Source of the DNA: an uncultured bacterium
GTDB lineage: Bacteria > Bacillota > Clostridia > Lachnospirales > Lachnospiraceae
Assembly: GCA_947651225.1 (NCBI GenBank)
Contig: CANSYK010000009.1
Span: forward strand, 1 to 64,000
Direction: 5' to 3'
DNA: 64,000 nucleotides
Each line of letters opens with the position of its first letter. Position 1 is the stretch's first letter. Below are positions 8,473 to 17,294 of the stretch, piece by piece. The notes beneath the pieces are model-generated. The model was not told the origin of the DNA. It saw nothing but the letters and a program-made list of their open reading frames with translations, and made no database searches. Position numbers and translations under genes: made by a program.

Positions 8473-9667
8473 CAGAACCCACCTCCCCGGAATAGATATC
8501 ATTGATAATCCTTCTGGCATTTGAGAACCTGTAGTCCAGTTCCTTGCCACCAATCCATTTTGAATGGTCAAATTCCTTTGTTCTATTAAGTTTTGCCCTG
8601 TTAATGCCTTTTAGTCGTCTTTCTCTTTTTTTAATAAGTTCATCCGCTGCCTCTATATCTAATGCCTTAAACGCTTCCTGAAGTTTACTAAGAAATAGAT
8701 ATGTTCCCGGGTTATGGAGTTCTAATTCATGAAATACAGCACTTAGGTCTACATTTGCTCTTCGTTTTACTTGTGGCTTAAGCCTGCCCCACTCACTAAT
8801 TACTGCTTCATTCTCCCCTTCTGACAACATCACATTAAATCGTACCCTTGCCATATATACAAGATTGTTAAATTCGCAGGCAAGTTTCATCCTGTATGCA
8901 AGCTTCCCTTCTACTTTTTCTGACAAATCCGTTGCCATGGCAGCAAAATCTTCATACTTATTCATATCAATACGATTTTTTAATACATATTCAAGTAATG
9001 TTCCTTTTGCCCCTTTTTGTATTTGCTTATCCAGATAAAATGCCTCCTCACCTGTAAGTTCAATCGTAAGATTATCTCTCCAATCATCATGGTATATCGG
9101 CAAATTCCAAAAACTAACATTCATGATATCTCCTGCATCAGAATCATCTTTCTCATTTTCTCCTGCCTCGTCATTTCTATTACCAAGTTTTGCAGAAGAT
9201 TTCTGTGTATTTAGTTTCACTGCTAACGATACATATTCAGGTATGGATAATCCATAATCACAAAAGATTCCATAAGTACGAATACCATTCCAATAAATAT
9301 CTGATGGTTTTCTCGCAACCCATCCTTTCGGCAAAACACGAGTCCCAATGACACCTTCTGCCTTTGGATTAGCTTTGAGCAATTTAATTCCACAATCTTT
9401 TTCTTCCGAGTCAATTGCTCTTAAAATGCGATTTACATCTTTACCATATCTGCCATCAACCGCTTCTCTGAGAACATAAGGAACAATGAGAAAATACTTC
9501 GCTCTAGTCTGGATGGTAGATGTCCCCGGGAAGAAATAGTTTGCAAAAGCATCACGGACAATGCCGATGCCAAGTTCATCGACAGCTCCCTGCTCACCAA
9601 GAAGGTTAATTACATCAAGCGCCTTCTGCCTGTCTTCTTTTGAAAAATCTATCCATCCCAACTGCAC
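8465..9667 (-). CDS. DUF6361-like protein, first gene of the candidate defence operon
   Basis: 400 residues, GTG start with AGGAG 7 bases upstream. The N-terminus QLGWIDFSKEDRQKAL, then DELGIGIVRDAFANYFFPG and STIQTRAKYFLIVPYVLRE, is the pattern I associate with DUF6361. The domain assignment is from memory and deserves a profile search. The middle (residues ~160-200) is a charged linker, and the C-terminus carries a run of basic residues (KKRERRLKGINRAKLNR) that could contact nucleic acid. The gene leads the minus-strand run and overlaps the PLD gene, so the products are probably made in fixed ratio. Molecular function unknown. Confidence 0.7.
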   Translation of the reverse strand: MQLGWIDFSKEDRQKALDVINLLGEQGAVDELGIGIVRDAFANYFFPGTSTIQTRAKYFLIVPYVLREAVDGRYGKDVNRILRAIDSEEKDCGIKLLKANPKAEGVIGTRVLPKGWVARKPSDIYWNGIRTYGIFCDYGLSIPEYVSLAVKLNTQKSSAKLGNRNDEAGENEKDDSDAGDIMNVSFWNLPIYHDDWRDNLTIELTGEEAFYLDKQIQKGAKGTLLEYVLKNRIDMNKYEDFAAMATDLSEKVEGKLAYRMKLACEFNNLVYMARVRFNVMLSEGENEAVISEWGRLKPQVKRRANVDLSAVFHELELHNPGTYLFLSKLQEAFKALDIEAADELIKKRERRLKGINRAKLNRTKEFDHSKWIGGKELDYRFSNARRIINDIYSGEVGSDV

Positions 9668-9753
9668 TTAATCACTCCTATCTAACACTTAATCACATAA
9701 GTATCTTCCACGTATGTCTCAGGCATTGTACAACAGTTTCCTCCCATATTCTG

Positions 9754-10083
9754 TTATAAATCATGTTTTTCTCTTCTTTTTGCTGCTTCCTTATAAACCT
9801 GTTCATCGGTTCTAGCAGAAACAACGATAATCTTCATAATACCATCTACTCGCTCTATCTTATAAACAACTCGAATCCCTAAACCTCTAAATTTTATTTT
9901 CATAAGATTCGAAAGATTTGTCCCACTTTTATTACCCAAAGGTTTTCCATACCCGCCTTCTTCTGTAGGTAATGGATTCTGACTAACTTTTTGGATGCCT
10001 TTTAGCACTTGTACCTGAGCTGAATGATCGAGTTTTTTCATATCTTTTTCTGCTTCTTCTAAAAACTCAACACTCCATGTCAT
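9754..10083 (-). CDS. RelE/ParE-superfamily toxin (type II TA)
   Basis: 109 residues: TWSVEFLEEAEKDMKKLD at the N-terminus, a KPLGNKSGTNLSNLMKIKFRGLGIRVVYKI core and IIVVSARTDEQVYKEAAKR at the end, matching RelE/YoeB-like ribosome-dependent mRNA interferases in fold and size. Its ATG overlaps the antitoxin stop by 4 bases, the usual antitoxin-first coupled arrangement. Basic residues (K, R) are spread through the core as in active RelE toxins. It lies immediately upstream of the candidate defence operon in the same orientation, which fits a defence or stabilising role for the island. Confidence 0.85.
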   Translation of the reverse strand: MTWSVEFLEEAEKDMKKLDHSAQVQVLKGIQKVSQNPLPTEEGGYGKPLGNKSGTNLSNLMKIKFRGLGIRVVYKIERVDGIMKIIVVSARTDEQVYKEAAKRREKHDL

Positions 10084-10403
10084 TCGATATCAACATCCTC
10101 CGTATCTAATAGTTCATCTTCACTGATTCCCAAATTACTGATTACAGTATCAAATGAAATAGTTTTATCATTTCCATTATCTTCCATCCGTTTATTTGCT
10201 TCTAACAAAAGGAAATAATCTTCCTCAATTTCTGTCAGTCTTCTATATTCTTCAAGTGACAAAATAATTGCAGAAGGCTGATTGTTCTTTAAAACAATTA
10301 ACTCTCTTTCAGAATGAAGTCTGTCAAATATCTTCGCTGCCTGACCTTTGTTAAACTGTGAAATAGGAACCAAACTTTGCAAAAGATCTGCTGTAATTGC
10401 CAT
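10080..10403 (-). CDS. Phd/YefM-family antitoxin
   Basis: 107 residues from the ATG at 10403, chosen because GGAGG lies 8 bases upstream; a longer reading would add MEVFV. The N-terminal half (LLQSLVPISQFNKGQAAKIFDRL, then ELIVLKNNQPSAIILSLEEYRRL) is the Phd/YefM DNA-binding domain. The acidic C-terminus ending ISEDELLDTEDVDIE is the disordered part that would wrap the toxin. It presumably represses its own promoter just upstream. Confidence 0.85.
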   Translation of the reverse strand: MAITADLLQSLVPISQFNKGQAAKIFDRLHSERELIVLKNNQPSAIILSLEEYRRLTEIEEDYFLLLEANKRMEDNGNDKTISFDTVISNLGISEDELLDTEDVDIE

Positions 10404-10435
10404 AACAAACACCTCCAATGCTTTCTTCTACTCTT

Positions 10436-10463
10436 ATTATATACAGTAATTAATAAAAAACAA
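10436..10463 (-). promoter_or_regulatory. Promoter of the toxin-antitoxin operon
   Basis: On the minus strand TTGTTT (10463-10458), a 16-base spacer and a perfect TATAAT (10441-10436) lie 33 bases before the antitoxin start. This is a good sigma-A type promoter. Confidence 0.6.
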
Positions 10464-10639
10464 CTATGAGGTTTGATAATTTATTGTTAAATTTTCATTA
10501 TAATTTGTATTTCTTTTTCCTGAAATCAAGGATACAATTGGCTTTAATACAATCAACAAGAGTACTTCTGCTCCAGCTTTCTTCTATTGTTTTACATTTT
10601 GTTACTATTTCAACATCTCAAATTATCCTGATAATAAAT

Positions 10640-11189
10640 TTATCTCAATGAATCATAGAACGAATAATTCACAACACCATTGATATAAGCCAAAGCCCCA
10701 TCAACCAATTCCTTTACCATCAAACAGCTTACATGTGGCAGATGAATACCTTCATCCGCTATTATTCCATAATCTGCACTTGTTCTAAAGCCTCTTGGAT
10801 TATAATTATTGGGGTCACCCTCAACAATAACAGCTTTATAGCCTAATTCCTACGCTTCTGCAAATCCATATTCAATTAATTCTTTGGAAATATGCTGTCT
10901 TTGCAGTTCTGTTTTCACAGCAACAGGCGTTAAGAGCAGCAGCTCGTCCTCATACTTCCCTTCAATAATGAAATCCGGAAAACATGGCATATCCAATAAC
11001 CACATCAGTTTCATCTGTCATAATCAATTCCAGCTCCGGAATATAATACTTTTTTGACCTTATTTCTTCCACAAGCCGCCGCACGGTCTTCCCTTCTTCC
11101 GGGGAATCCCACTTTGCAAATACATCCTCAACCATGTCAAGTGATGGCAACAAATATTTCTTTTCCATGGACTTAATTGTTCTCGTCAT
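10640..11189 (-). pseudogene. GNAT N-acetyltransferase, broken by a frameshift and a nonsense codon
   Basis: The first frame (75 residues) ends in VVIGYAMFSGFH. One extra T near 10965 throws it out of frame. Reading on in the next frame gives EGKYEDELLLLTPVAV, LQRQHISKELIEYGFAEA, then an in-frame TAG at 10850-10852, then ELGYKAVIVEGDPNNY and NPRGFRTSADYGI to a stop at 10640. Together this is a complete YhbS-like GNAT acetyltransferase (LTPVAV...Q..HIS acetyl-CoA loop, VEGDPxYY motif). With two independent lesions the gene is dead unless the assembly is wrong. Confidence 0.85.
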
Positions 11190-11417
11190 TTCTGTTCCTC
11201 CATTTCACACCCCTGCCGGACTGTACTATTTAAACAATAACAGTATACCACACTTAGGAAATTCCAGCCACAAATAACTACAAATAACGTAATTACTTAA
11301 TACACTATAAATCACTTGCAAAACAGAAAAATAAATGATACTCTTTTCTCAGGCACTGGTAAAGAGACAGGTTCCGATTGTTCCAATACAACAGAAAGAA
11401 TAGGATGAAAAAAATTG

Positions 11418-12248
11418 ATGGATAAGAAAATTCTTTATGTATCTGATCTTGATGGCACCCTACTTAGAAGTAATCAAATAACTTCAGAGTATACCAATGA
11501 AATTATTAACAAGATAACGGAGCAGGGAACATTATTTTCATATGCGACTGCACGGTCCATACATACAGCTAGAATAGTTACAGGGGGATTAAAAGCAAAG
11601 ATTCCGCTAATCACATATAATGGCGTGTTTATTATGGATAACCAGTCAGCGGAAATATTGGATGCAAGTTACTTTGATAATCATATTTATGATTTATTAG
11701 ATGACTTGTTTTCACATGATATTTATCCCACCGTTTATTCAATAATAGATGGCAAAGAAAGATTTTCAAATATTCCAGAAAAGAGTTCTAAAGGTACTCT
11801 TGATTTTGCAGCGTCAAGAAATGACTTCAGAAAGCGCATGGTTCATACGGAAGAAGACCTTATTGCCGGAAATCTATTTTATATTACATGTATTGATGAT
11901 GCAGATAAATTGCTGCCACATTATAAAAAGTATCGTGAACAATATCACTGTGTTTACCAGAAGGATATTTATTCAGGGGAGCAATGGCTGGAAATCATGC
12001 CAAAAAATGCAACGAAGGCGAGTGCAGTTAACCGGTTAAAGAAAATGTTAAATTGCGATTATGTGATTGCATTTGGGGATGGAGTCAATGATATCGAAAT
12101 GTTTAAAGTGGCAGACGAAGCCTACGCCGTAGAAAATGCAGCACCAGAATTGAAAGCTTTTGCTACAGACGTAATTGAAGGGAATAATCAGGATGGGGTT
12201 GCAAAATGGTTAGAGGCTCATTGCCAGAAAGCTGCCATTCACAGCTAA
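11418..12248 (+). CDS. HAD-superfamily phosphatase, Cof subfamily
   Basis: 276 residues. Motif I DLDGTLL lies at about residues 10-16 (two catalytic aspartates), motif II is in LFSYATARS, the Cof cap domain is in the middle, and motif III/IV is FGDGVNDIEMF near residue 220, preceded by the conserved lysine (ATKASAVNRL). Cof proteins dephosphorylate sugar phosphates, flavin or PLP-type substrates in the cytosol; the exact substrate cannot be read from sequence. A TTG codon at 11415 is an alternative start. The stop codon abuts an inverted repeat. Confidence 0.85.
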   Translation: MDKKILYVSDLDGTLLRSNQITSEYTNEIINKITEQGTLFSYATARSIHTARIVTGGLKAKIPLITYNGVFIMDNQSAEILDASYFDNHIYDLLDDLFSHDIYPTVYSIIDGKERFSNIPEKSSKGTLDFAASRNDFRKRMVHTEEDLIAGNLFYITCIDDADKLLPHYKKYREQYHCVYQKDIYSGEQWLEIMPKNATKASAVNRLKKMLNCDYVIAFGDGVNDIEMFKVADEAYAVENAAPELKAFATDVIEGNNQDGVAKWLEAHCQKAAIHS

Positions 12249-12309
12249 GGAACTGTTAAAAAATAACTTTGCATTTTGCACAGAGCGGATTTTTCTTTAA
12301 CAGTTCCTA
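12248..12309. repeat. 62-bp hairpin with AGGAACTGTTAAA ends
   Basis: AGGAACTGTTAAA at the left end is exactly matched by TTTAACAGTTCCT at the right, with a 36-base loop. The ends are the same as those of the larger miniature elements at 20900 and 41969. It starts at the HAD stop codon and may also end that transcript. Confidence 0.7.
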
Positions 12310-12339
12310 GTATAACTCGCACTAAATATCTTAATGTTT

Positions 12340-12440
12340 GGCGCAGAATATTTTTCTGAGGGCGCCACTTCACAAACGTAGGCGTAGCGGTGGCTACGTC
12401 GAGGCTTGGGGAGTAGTGTCATCAGGAAAATAGGCAAGCG
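12340..12440. mobile_element. Partial copy of the AGGAACTGT-type miniature element interior
   Basis: The stretch around CAGAATATTTTTCTGAG, then the TAGCGGTGGCTACGTCGAGG core and AAAATAGGCAAGC, aligns by eye with the interior of the element at 20900-21055, which has GAATGTTTTTCTGAG and ACGGGCTACGGCGAGG. The right edge falls inside the sensor-kinase remnant, whose last residues are encoded by the element. It appears to have replaced the rest of the kinase. Confidence 0.5.
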
Positions 12441-12570
12441 AAATCACAATTCCCAGAATAAGCATAACGGAAACAGAAACCGCAGAAAATGCAAGCACAA
12501 TCGTTGACCGGATTCCCTTTGGCCTTAATTTCTCTCTATAGCCTGTATATTTAATTTTCAACTTCCGCAT
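12394..12570 (-). pseudogene. N-terminal remnant of a YesM-type sensor histidine kinase
   Basis: From the ATG at 12570 (GAAGGGAG upstream, overlapping the response-regulator stop by 20 bases) the frame reads MRKLKIKYTGYREKLRPKG, then a hydrophobic first membrane segment, STIVLAFSAVSVSVMLILGI. This is the N-terminus of a YesM-like kinase of about 480-600 residues. After roughly 43 residues the homology ends and the tail is encoded by repeat-element sequence. Sensor, HAMP, dimerisation and ATPase domains are all missing, so the adjacent response regulator is orphaned. Confidence 0.75.
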
Positions 12571-13900
12571 GCTCCCTTCTGTATTTTGAAGGAGAGACGC
12601 CAAACCGTCTCTTAAATACATAACTAAAATAATTAGGATCTGTATATCCTACATTCTTTGCGATAATATAACTTTTCTCATTGGTTTCAATCAACTGGCT
12701 GGAAGCCCGCTCCATCCGGTAATCTGTTAAATAACTAATAAAAGAATCCCCTGTCTCTTTCTTAATATCATTATTCATCGAAAAACGATATAATGCACTG
12801 ATTAACTCCATCATATCTATATGGTGCTGCTGCAATGACTTATTTGGATAAGAAGTATGATTCAAAAATTGGCCTGCTGCTTCAGCAACATCTTTTTCAG
12901 AGCCAAGACGAATCATTTTAAGCAGCTCTGATAAATCCCCATCCTTTGTCAAAGTGGATTTTTCCATCTTCTGCGGAACTACCTCTTTCATATTAATTGA
13001 CCTGGAGGCACCATAAATCGCACGATAGGATACTGCCTCCCTTGCACTGTTATAAGATTGTGATAATGCAAGTATATTATTACAAACCTGGCCAATTCCA
13101 ATAGTAACAACCGCTCCAATCATACTGCGGACATATTTGCAAAAACGGTCACATTCATCTGTCAGATCTGAAACTTCATTTTCTGCCTTCAGTTCCGAAA
13201 TCAAAATCATATTTCCCAGATAGGAAAAATATTTTGCACCCCACTTTTCTGCCAAGCGTTCCTTTGCCTGTTTATGGACAGAAGTAGCCAAAAGCAAAGG
13301 ATTCATATTGTCTGGCACCTGGCTTGAGGAGGTATGGATAACAAGACAGCACAAAAACGGCCCAGAAAAAGAAAGCCGATAATCTGAAAGATAACCGGGA
13401 ATCTCTTCTTCCCGAATCCTCCCTTCTATCAGCGAAGAATAAAAGTTTGCCTGCATAAGCGGCAGCGACTCCATATAATACTTCTGCAAAGTTTCTACAT
13501 TACGTTTTTCACTAATTTCCTGATCTAATTTTATCTTAAGCTGTGTAAATACATTTGTTAATTCAACAGAATTCACCGGCTTTAAAATGTATCCCTCTGC
13601 CTCCAGATGAATTGCTCCTTTTGCATATTCAAATTCATCAAACCCAGTAAAAAACAAAATCCTGGTTGCCGGATATTCTGCCTTGATACGATTCGCAAGC
13701 TCCATCCCATCCATAAACGGCATCTTGATATCTGTCATAACAACATCCGGCTGAAACTCCTCCACCATTTCAAACGCCTTGATTCCATTGTTTGCATATC
13801 CAACAACAGAAAAGCCAAGCCCTTCCCAATTAATTTTTTTCATGATGACATGTATCACTTCTTCTTCATCATCCACTAAAAGCACTTTATATTTATCCAT
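12551..13900 (-). CDS. YesN/AraC-type response regulator with a damaged DNA-binding domain
   Basis: 449 residues from the ATG at 13900 (GGGAG 7 bases upstream). The N-terminal receiver is intact: acidic pocket VDDEEE, phospho-acceptor in DVVMTDIKMP, and KPV near residue 105. A long middle region follows, as in YesN proteins. At the C-terminus the second AraC helix-turn-helix is complete (YIIAKNVGYTDPNYFSYVFK, then SPSKYRR). The first is mostly missing: FSMNNDI runs directly into KKETGDSF, dropping about 35 residues in frame. DNA binding is therefore probably impaired. Its partner kinase is also destroyed, and the mgl transporter it would control is broken. Confidence 0.75.
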   Translation of the reverse strand: MDKYKVLLVDDEEEVIHVIMKKINWEGLGFSVVGYANNGIKAFEMVEEFQPDVVMTDIKMPFMDGMELANRIKAEYPATRILFFTGFDEFEYAKGAIHLEAEGYILKPVNSVELTNVFTQLKIKLDQEISEKRNVETLQKYYMESLPLMQANFYSSLIEGRIREEEIPGYLSDYRLSFSGPFLCCLVIHTSSSQVPDNMNPLLLATSVHKQAKERLAEKWGAKYFSYLGNMILISELKAENEVSDLTDECDRFCKYVRSMIGAVVTIGIGQVCNNILALSQSYNSAREAVSYRAIYGASRSINMKEVVPQKMEKSTLTKDGDLSELLKMIRLGSEKDVAEAAGQFLNHTSYPNKSLQQHHIDMMELISALYRFSMNNDIKKETGDSFISYLTDYRMERASSQLIETNEKSYIIAKNVGYTDPNYFSYVFKRRFGVSPSKYRREHAEVEN

Positions 13901-14217
13901 ACTTTTTCTCCCTGCTATTCGTCCATACCTCCAACTTAAAATATTACTATTCACCCTAAAACTTTACAATCTGATAAAATAACTCTCTGTATTATTAAGG
14001 AACTATGAAGCAGTAACATTTTGGGAAGATATGAGAAAAAAAGAAAAGCAAATCAAAGGCAAAAATGATTTGACAAATTCCAATAAATTGTATAATTTTT
14101 TACAAAGATGCAGCCTTAGCAACATCCAAAGGAAGCTTATCACATATTTTAGCCCAATACAACACAAATCCTCAAAAGAGCCGGAACAAGTTCCGACCCC
14201 TCTGAGTACATTTATCA
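13901..14217. other. 317-bp intergenic stretch
   Basis: No gene seen. It holds a half-site of the AGGAACT repeat at about 14000 and, near 14175-14205, a minus-strand hairpin centred on CGGAACTTGTTCCG with flanking CAGAG/CTCTTTTG. That hairpin could be a weak terminator for the mgl genes. Confidence 0.4.
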
Positions 14218-15873
14218 CTATTTTTTCTGTACATATTTTAAGCAGTGCAGTGTTACTGCTACAAGAATGATGATACCAGAAAATACAAACTGCAGATTTG
14301 TATCAATTCCCAGAATCGTTAAAGAGTAGGTAAGTGCCGTAAAAATAAATACACCAACCACTACACCAGAAATCTTACCAATACCACCAGTAAAGGATAC
14401 ACCACCTACTACGCAGGCAGCGATTGCGTCCATCTCCCAACCCTGCCCATAAGCTGCAGAACCGGAGCCGACCATTCTTGCACACTCAAGCCATGAACCA
14501 AATCCATAAAGGATACCAGCCATAATAAATGCGCCTACCGTTATGCGGAATACAGAGATACCAGAAACAGCCGCAGCTTCTGGATTTCCACCTACCGCAT
14601 AAAGATTTTTACCAAATGTTGTTTTGTTCCAGATAAACCATACAATTACGACAGCAGCAACTGCCCAGAGAATAATTGTAGGGAAACCATTTATCTTTGG
14701 AATAATCATATTCGGAATTACCGGCTCTATTGCACCAAAGGAAACACCTTTCGTCGCATAAGTAACCAAACCAAAAATCACCAGCATATTTGCCATCGTT
14801 GAAATGAACGGATGCATCTTGAACTTTGCAGTAAAGAATCCTGCAATCGTTGTAAAAAATGTACATAAAAGGATACACATAACTAATGCCAAAAGCACTC
14901 TGCCAATAATCGGCATATTTGTAAAATCAAATATATGCCCAAATACGGAACCTGTGTTAATCCCCTGATGCATAATAATCGTCGCAGTCGTCATTCCCAT
15001 GCCAACCATACGCCCAATGGAAAGATCCGTACCAGTAAGGAGAATCAACCCTGCCACCCCAAGCGCCAGAAACATTCTTGGCGAAGCCTGCTGAAGGACA
15101 TTTAATACATTATTATAAGTAAGCAATAGTGCATTTTTTACTATTGGTGTAATAATACAGAGCGCAATAAAAATCAAAAGAATTGCAATATATAAGCCGT
15201 TCTGCAGAAAAAACGCCCTGCGGTTAAAGGAATACCTGTAATTTTCCCACTCCTGTGCCTGTGATTCTATAAAGGTAAACTTCGACATACGAAGCAGGTC
15301 AATTAAATGATATTTATAAGTATAGGCATTATGCCTTTTATCTTTAACCTCCTGAAGTTCCTTATCCCGTTTCATTTTAGCATCAAATAAACGGTTCTTA
15401 TATACATACTTTTCATCTTTAATTTCCTGATAGTCAGAAAGCTTTGCAATCGCTTCGGTATATTCCTGTTTCAGTTTGGCAACCTTTTTTTGGTATCTTT
15501 CCTTTACATCTGCTTTTTCCAAAGCACAGCTTTCCTTAACCGGCTGATAGTACTCCTGGTCAAAATGTGCTTTCAGGTAATTTTCCGCATCAGAAACCAG
15601 CTTTGAAATCTCACCTTTGTTTCTTTCCTCTATTCCTTTTGCTTTTTCCAGCTTCACTCTATTTTCTGCAAGTGCAGTTTCTTTCTCACTTTTCGTAAGA
15701 ATATGATCCTTTTTTATTCCGTCAATCTCATTTTGAACAGCAAGAACTTTATCTGTTCCCTCTGCCCTAAGACTGTCAATTTTTTTCTGAATCTTTCCAA
15801 TATAATCCTCAATCGGCTGGCGAAGCTATTTTTCCTGTTCAGCCGTAAGAATCTTACTATTTCCATTCGCCAT
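14218..15873 (-). pseudogene. mglC: mglC-type galactose/methyl-galactoside ABC permease with a nonsense codon
   Basis: Reading from the ATG at 15873 gives MANGNSKILTAEQEK, then TAG (15828-15826), then LRQPIEDYIGKIQKK and on in the same frame to the stop at 14218. Without the stop it is one continuous ~551-residue protein: a coiled-coil N-terminal extension of about 230 residues, as in clostridial MglC proteins, then a BPD_transp_2 permease with about ten membrane segments (LGVAGLILLTGTDLSIG, then AACVVGGVSFTGGIG). Only a weak GTG at 15657 could restart translation. It would carry sugar across the membrane with MglA and MglB, both also broken here. Confidence 0.85.
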
Positions 15874-15891
15874 ATCTATTCATCTCCCCCA

Positions 15892-17294
15892 TTATAGGTA
15901 TTTTGCACTGAGCCGCAATAACTCTTCCTGATTTGTTTCTTTCGTATTAACAATTCCAGAAAGACGTCCATTTGACATTACACCAATACGGTTCGTGATT
16001 CCTAAAATCTCCGGCATTTCAGAAGAAACAACAATAATTGTCTTCCCCTTTTTTGCCATCTCAATAATCAGCTCATAGATTTCATACTTCGCACCAACAT
16101 CAATTCCTCTGGTCGGTTCATCCATCATAAAAACCTGTGGACTGCGTTCCAGCCATTTCCCCATAATAACCTTCTGTTGATTCCCTCTGGACAGGCTTGA
16201 AATCATATCATCCGGCTCCATGCACTTTGTGTGCATGACTTTAATTTCTTTTGCTGCCGCCTTAACCATTTTTGAATCAGAAAGCGCCACTCCAGACTTA
16301 TACTGCTCCAGATTTGCAATCGTCGTATTGAAAGTAAGATCCCCTTTCAAAAAAAGCCCGTTCGCCTTCCGCTCCTCTGTAATCTAGCAAAGCCATGATC
16401 CATAGCATTTTTAGCATTCACAAAATTCATAAGACGATTGCGGAAATAAACACGCCCGGCTGCCCTGGTCCGGACGCCAAAAATCGTTCCTAAAAGCTCT
16501 GTACGCCCAGCGCCAACCAGTCCGTACAGTCCAAAAATCTCCCCTTCTTTTACATCAAAGGTAATATCCTGCAAATAAGGTTCAAATTTTGTAGATAAAT
16601 GCTGGACAGATAGAACAACATCCTTTGGCGTATTATCAACTGGAGGAAAACGGTTTTCCAGAGAGCGACCAACCATCGCTGCAATTAACTCATTCATATT
16701 CGTTTCCTTGCTGCTCTTTGTCATAACCAGATTTCCATCACGAAGAACCGATACCTCATCACAAATCTCAAAAATTTCATCCATTTTATGAGAAATATAA
16801 ATCAAAGCAATCCCCTGTTCCTTTAACATACGCATCATCTGGAACAGCTTATCTACCTCTTGGGCCATTAAAGAAGAAGTAGGCTCATCAAGTACGATCA
16901 CCTTGGAATGATAAGAAATTGCCTTTGCAATTTCACACATCTGCCCCTGTGATACAGACATGTTTTTCATAGGCTGCGTAAGATTCACCGTCATACCCAG
17001 TTTTCTGAAAAGCTCAGAAGCTTCCTTTTTCATCCTGCCCTCATCCACCACGCCCATGGAATTCACAGGATAACGCCCTAAAAATAAATTATCAATTACA
17101 TTTCCTTCCAAACACTGGTTCAATTCCTGATGAACCATTGCAATACCATTTTCAAGAGCATCCTTAGGCCCGGAGAAACTTACCTCCTTACCGTCCAGCA
17201 AGATTTTTCCTTCATCTTTTTGATACGTTCCAAAAAGACACTTCATCATTGTTGATTTTCTAGCGCCATTTTCGCCCATCAGCCCCATAACCGT
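15892..17294 (-). pseudogene. mglA: mglA-type sugar ABC ATPase: 5' deletion, Walker A change and frameshift
   Basis: The sequence starts at VMGLMGENGARKST, missing the first ~35 residues of MglA. It continues through the first ATPase domain (signature VSQGQMCEIAKA, Walker B VIVLDEPTSSL) into the second (GLVGAGRTELL). Near 16384 one base is missing: the frame runs into HGFARLQRSGRRTGFF and stops, while the correct frame (ITEERKANGLF, then LKGDLTFNTTIANL) resumes and ends at 15892 with a normal LSRGNQQKV signature and FMMDEPTRGID Walker B. The first Walker A also has Arg in place of Gly (GARKST for GAGKST). Three independent defects make this a dead gene. Confidence 0.85.

Noticed and set aside
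3355..9667. Naming the helicase/PLD operon DISARM.
   Set aside because: DISARM needs DrmA (DUF1998 helicase) and DrmB, and usually a methyltransferase; none is here.
14070..14096. Plus-strand promoter TTGACA...TATAAT between the YesN gene and mglC.
   Set aside because: The spacer is only 15 bases and no plus-strand gene or RNA follows.
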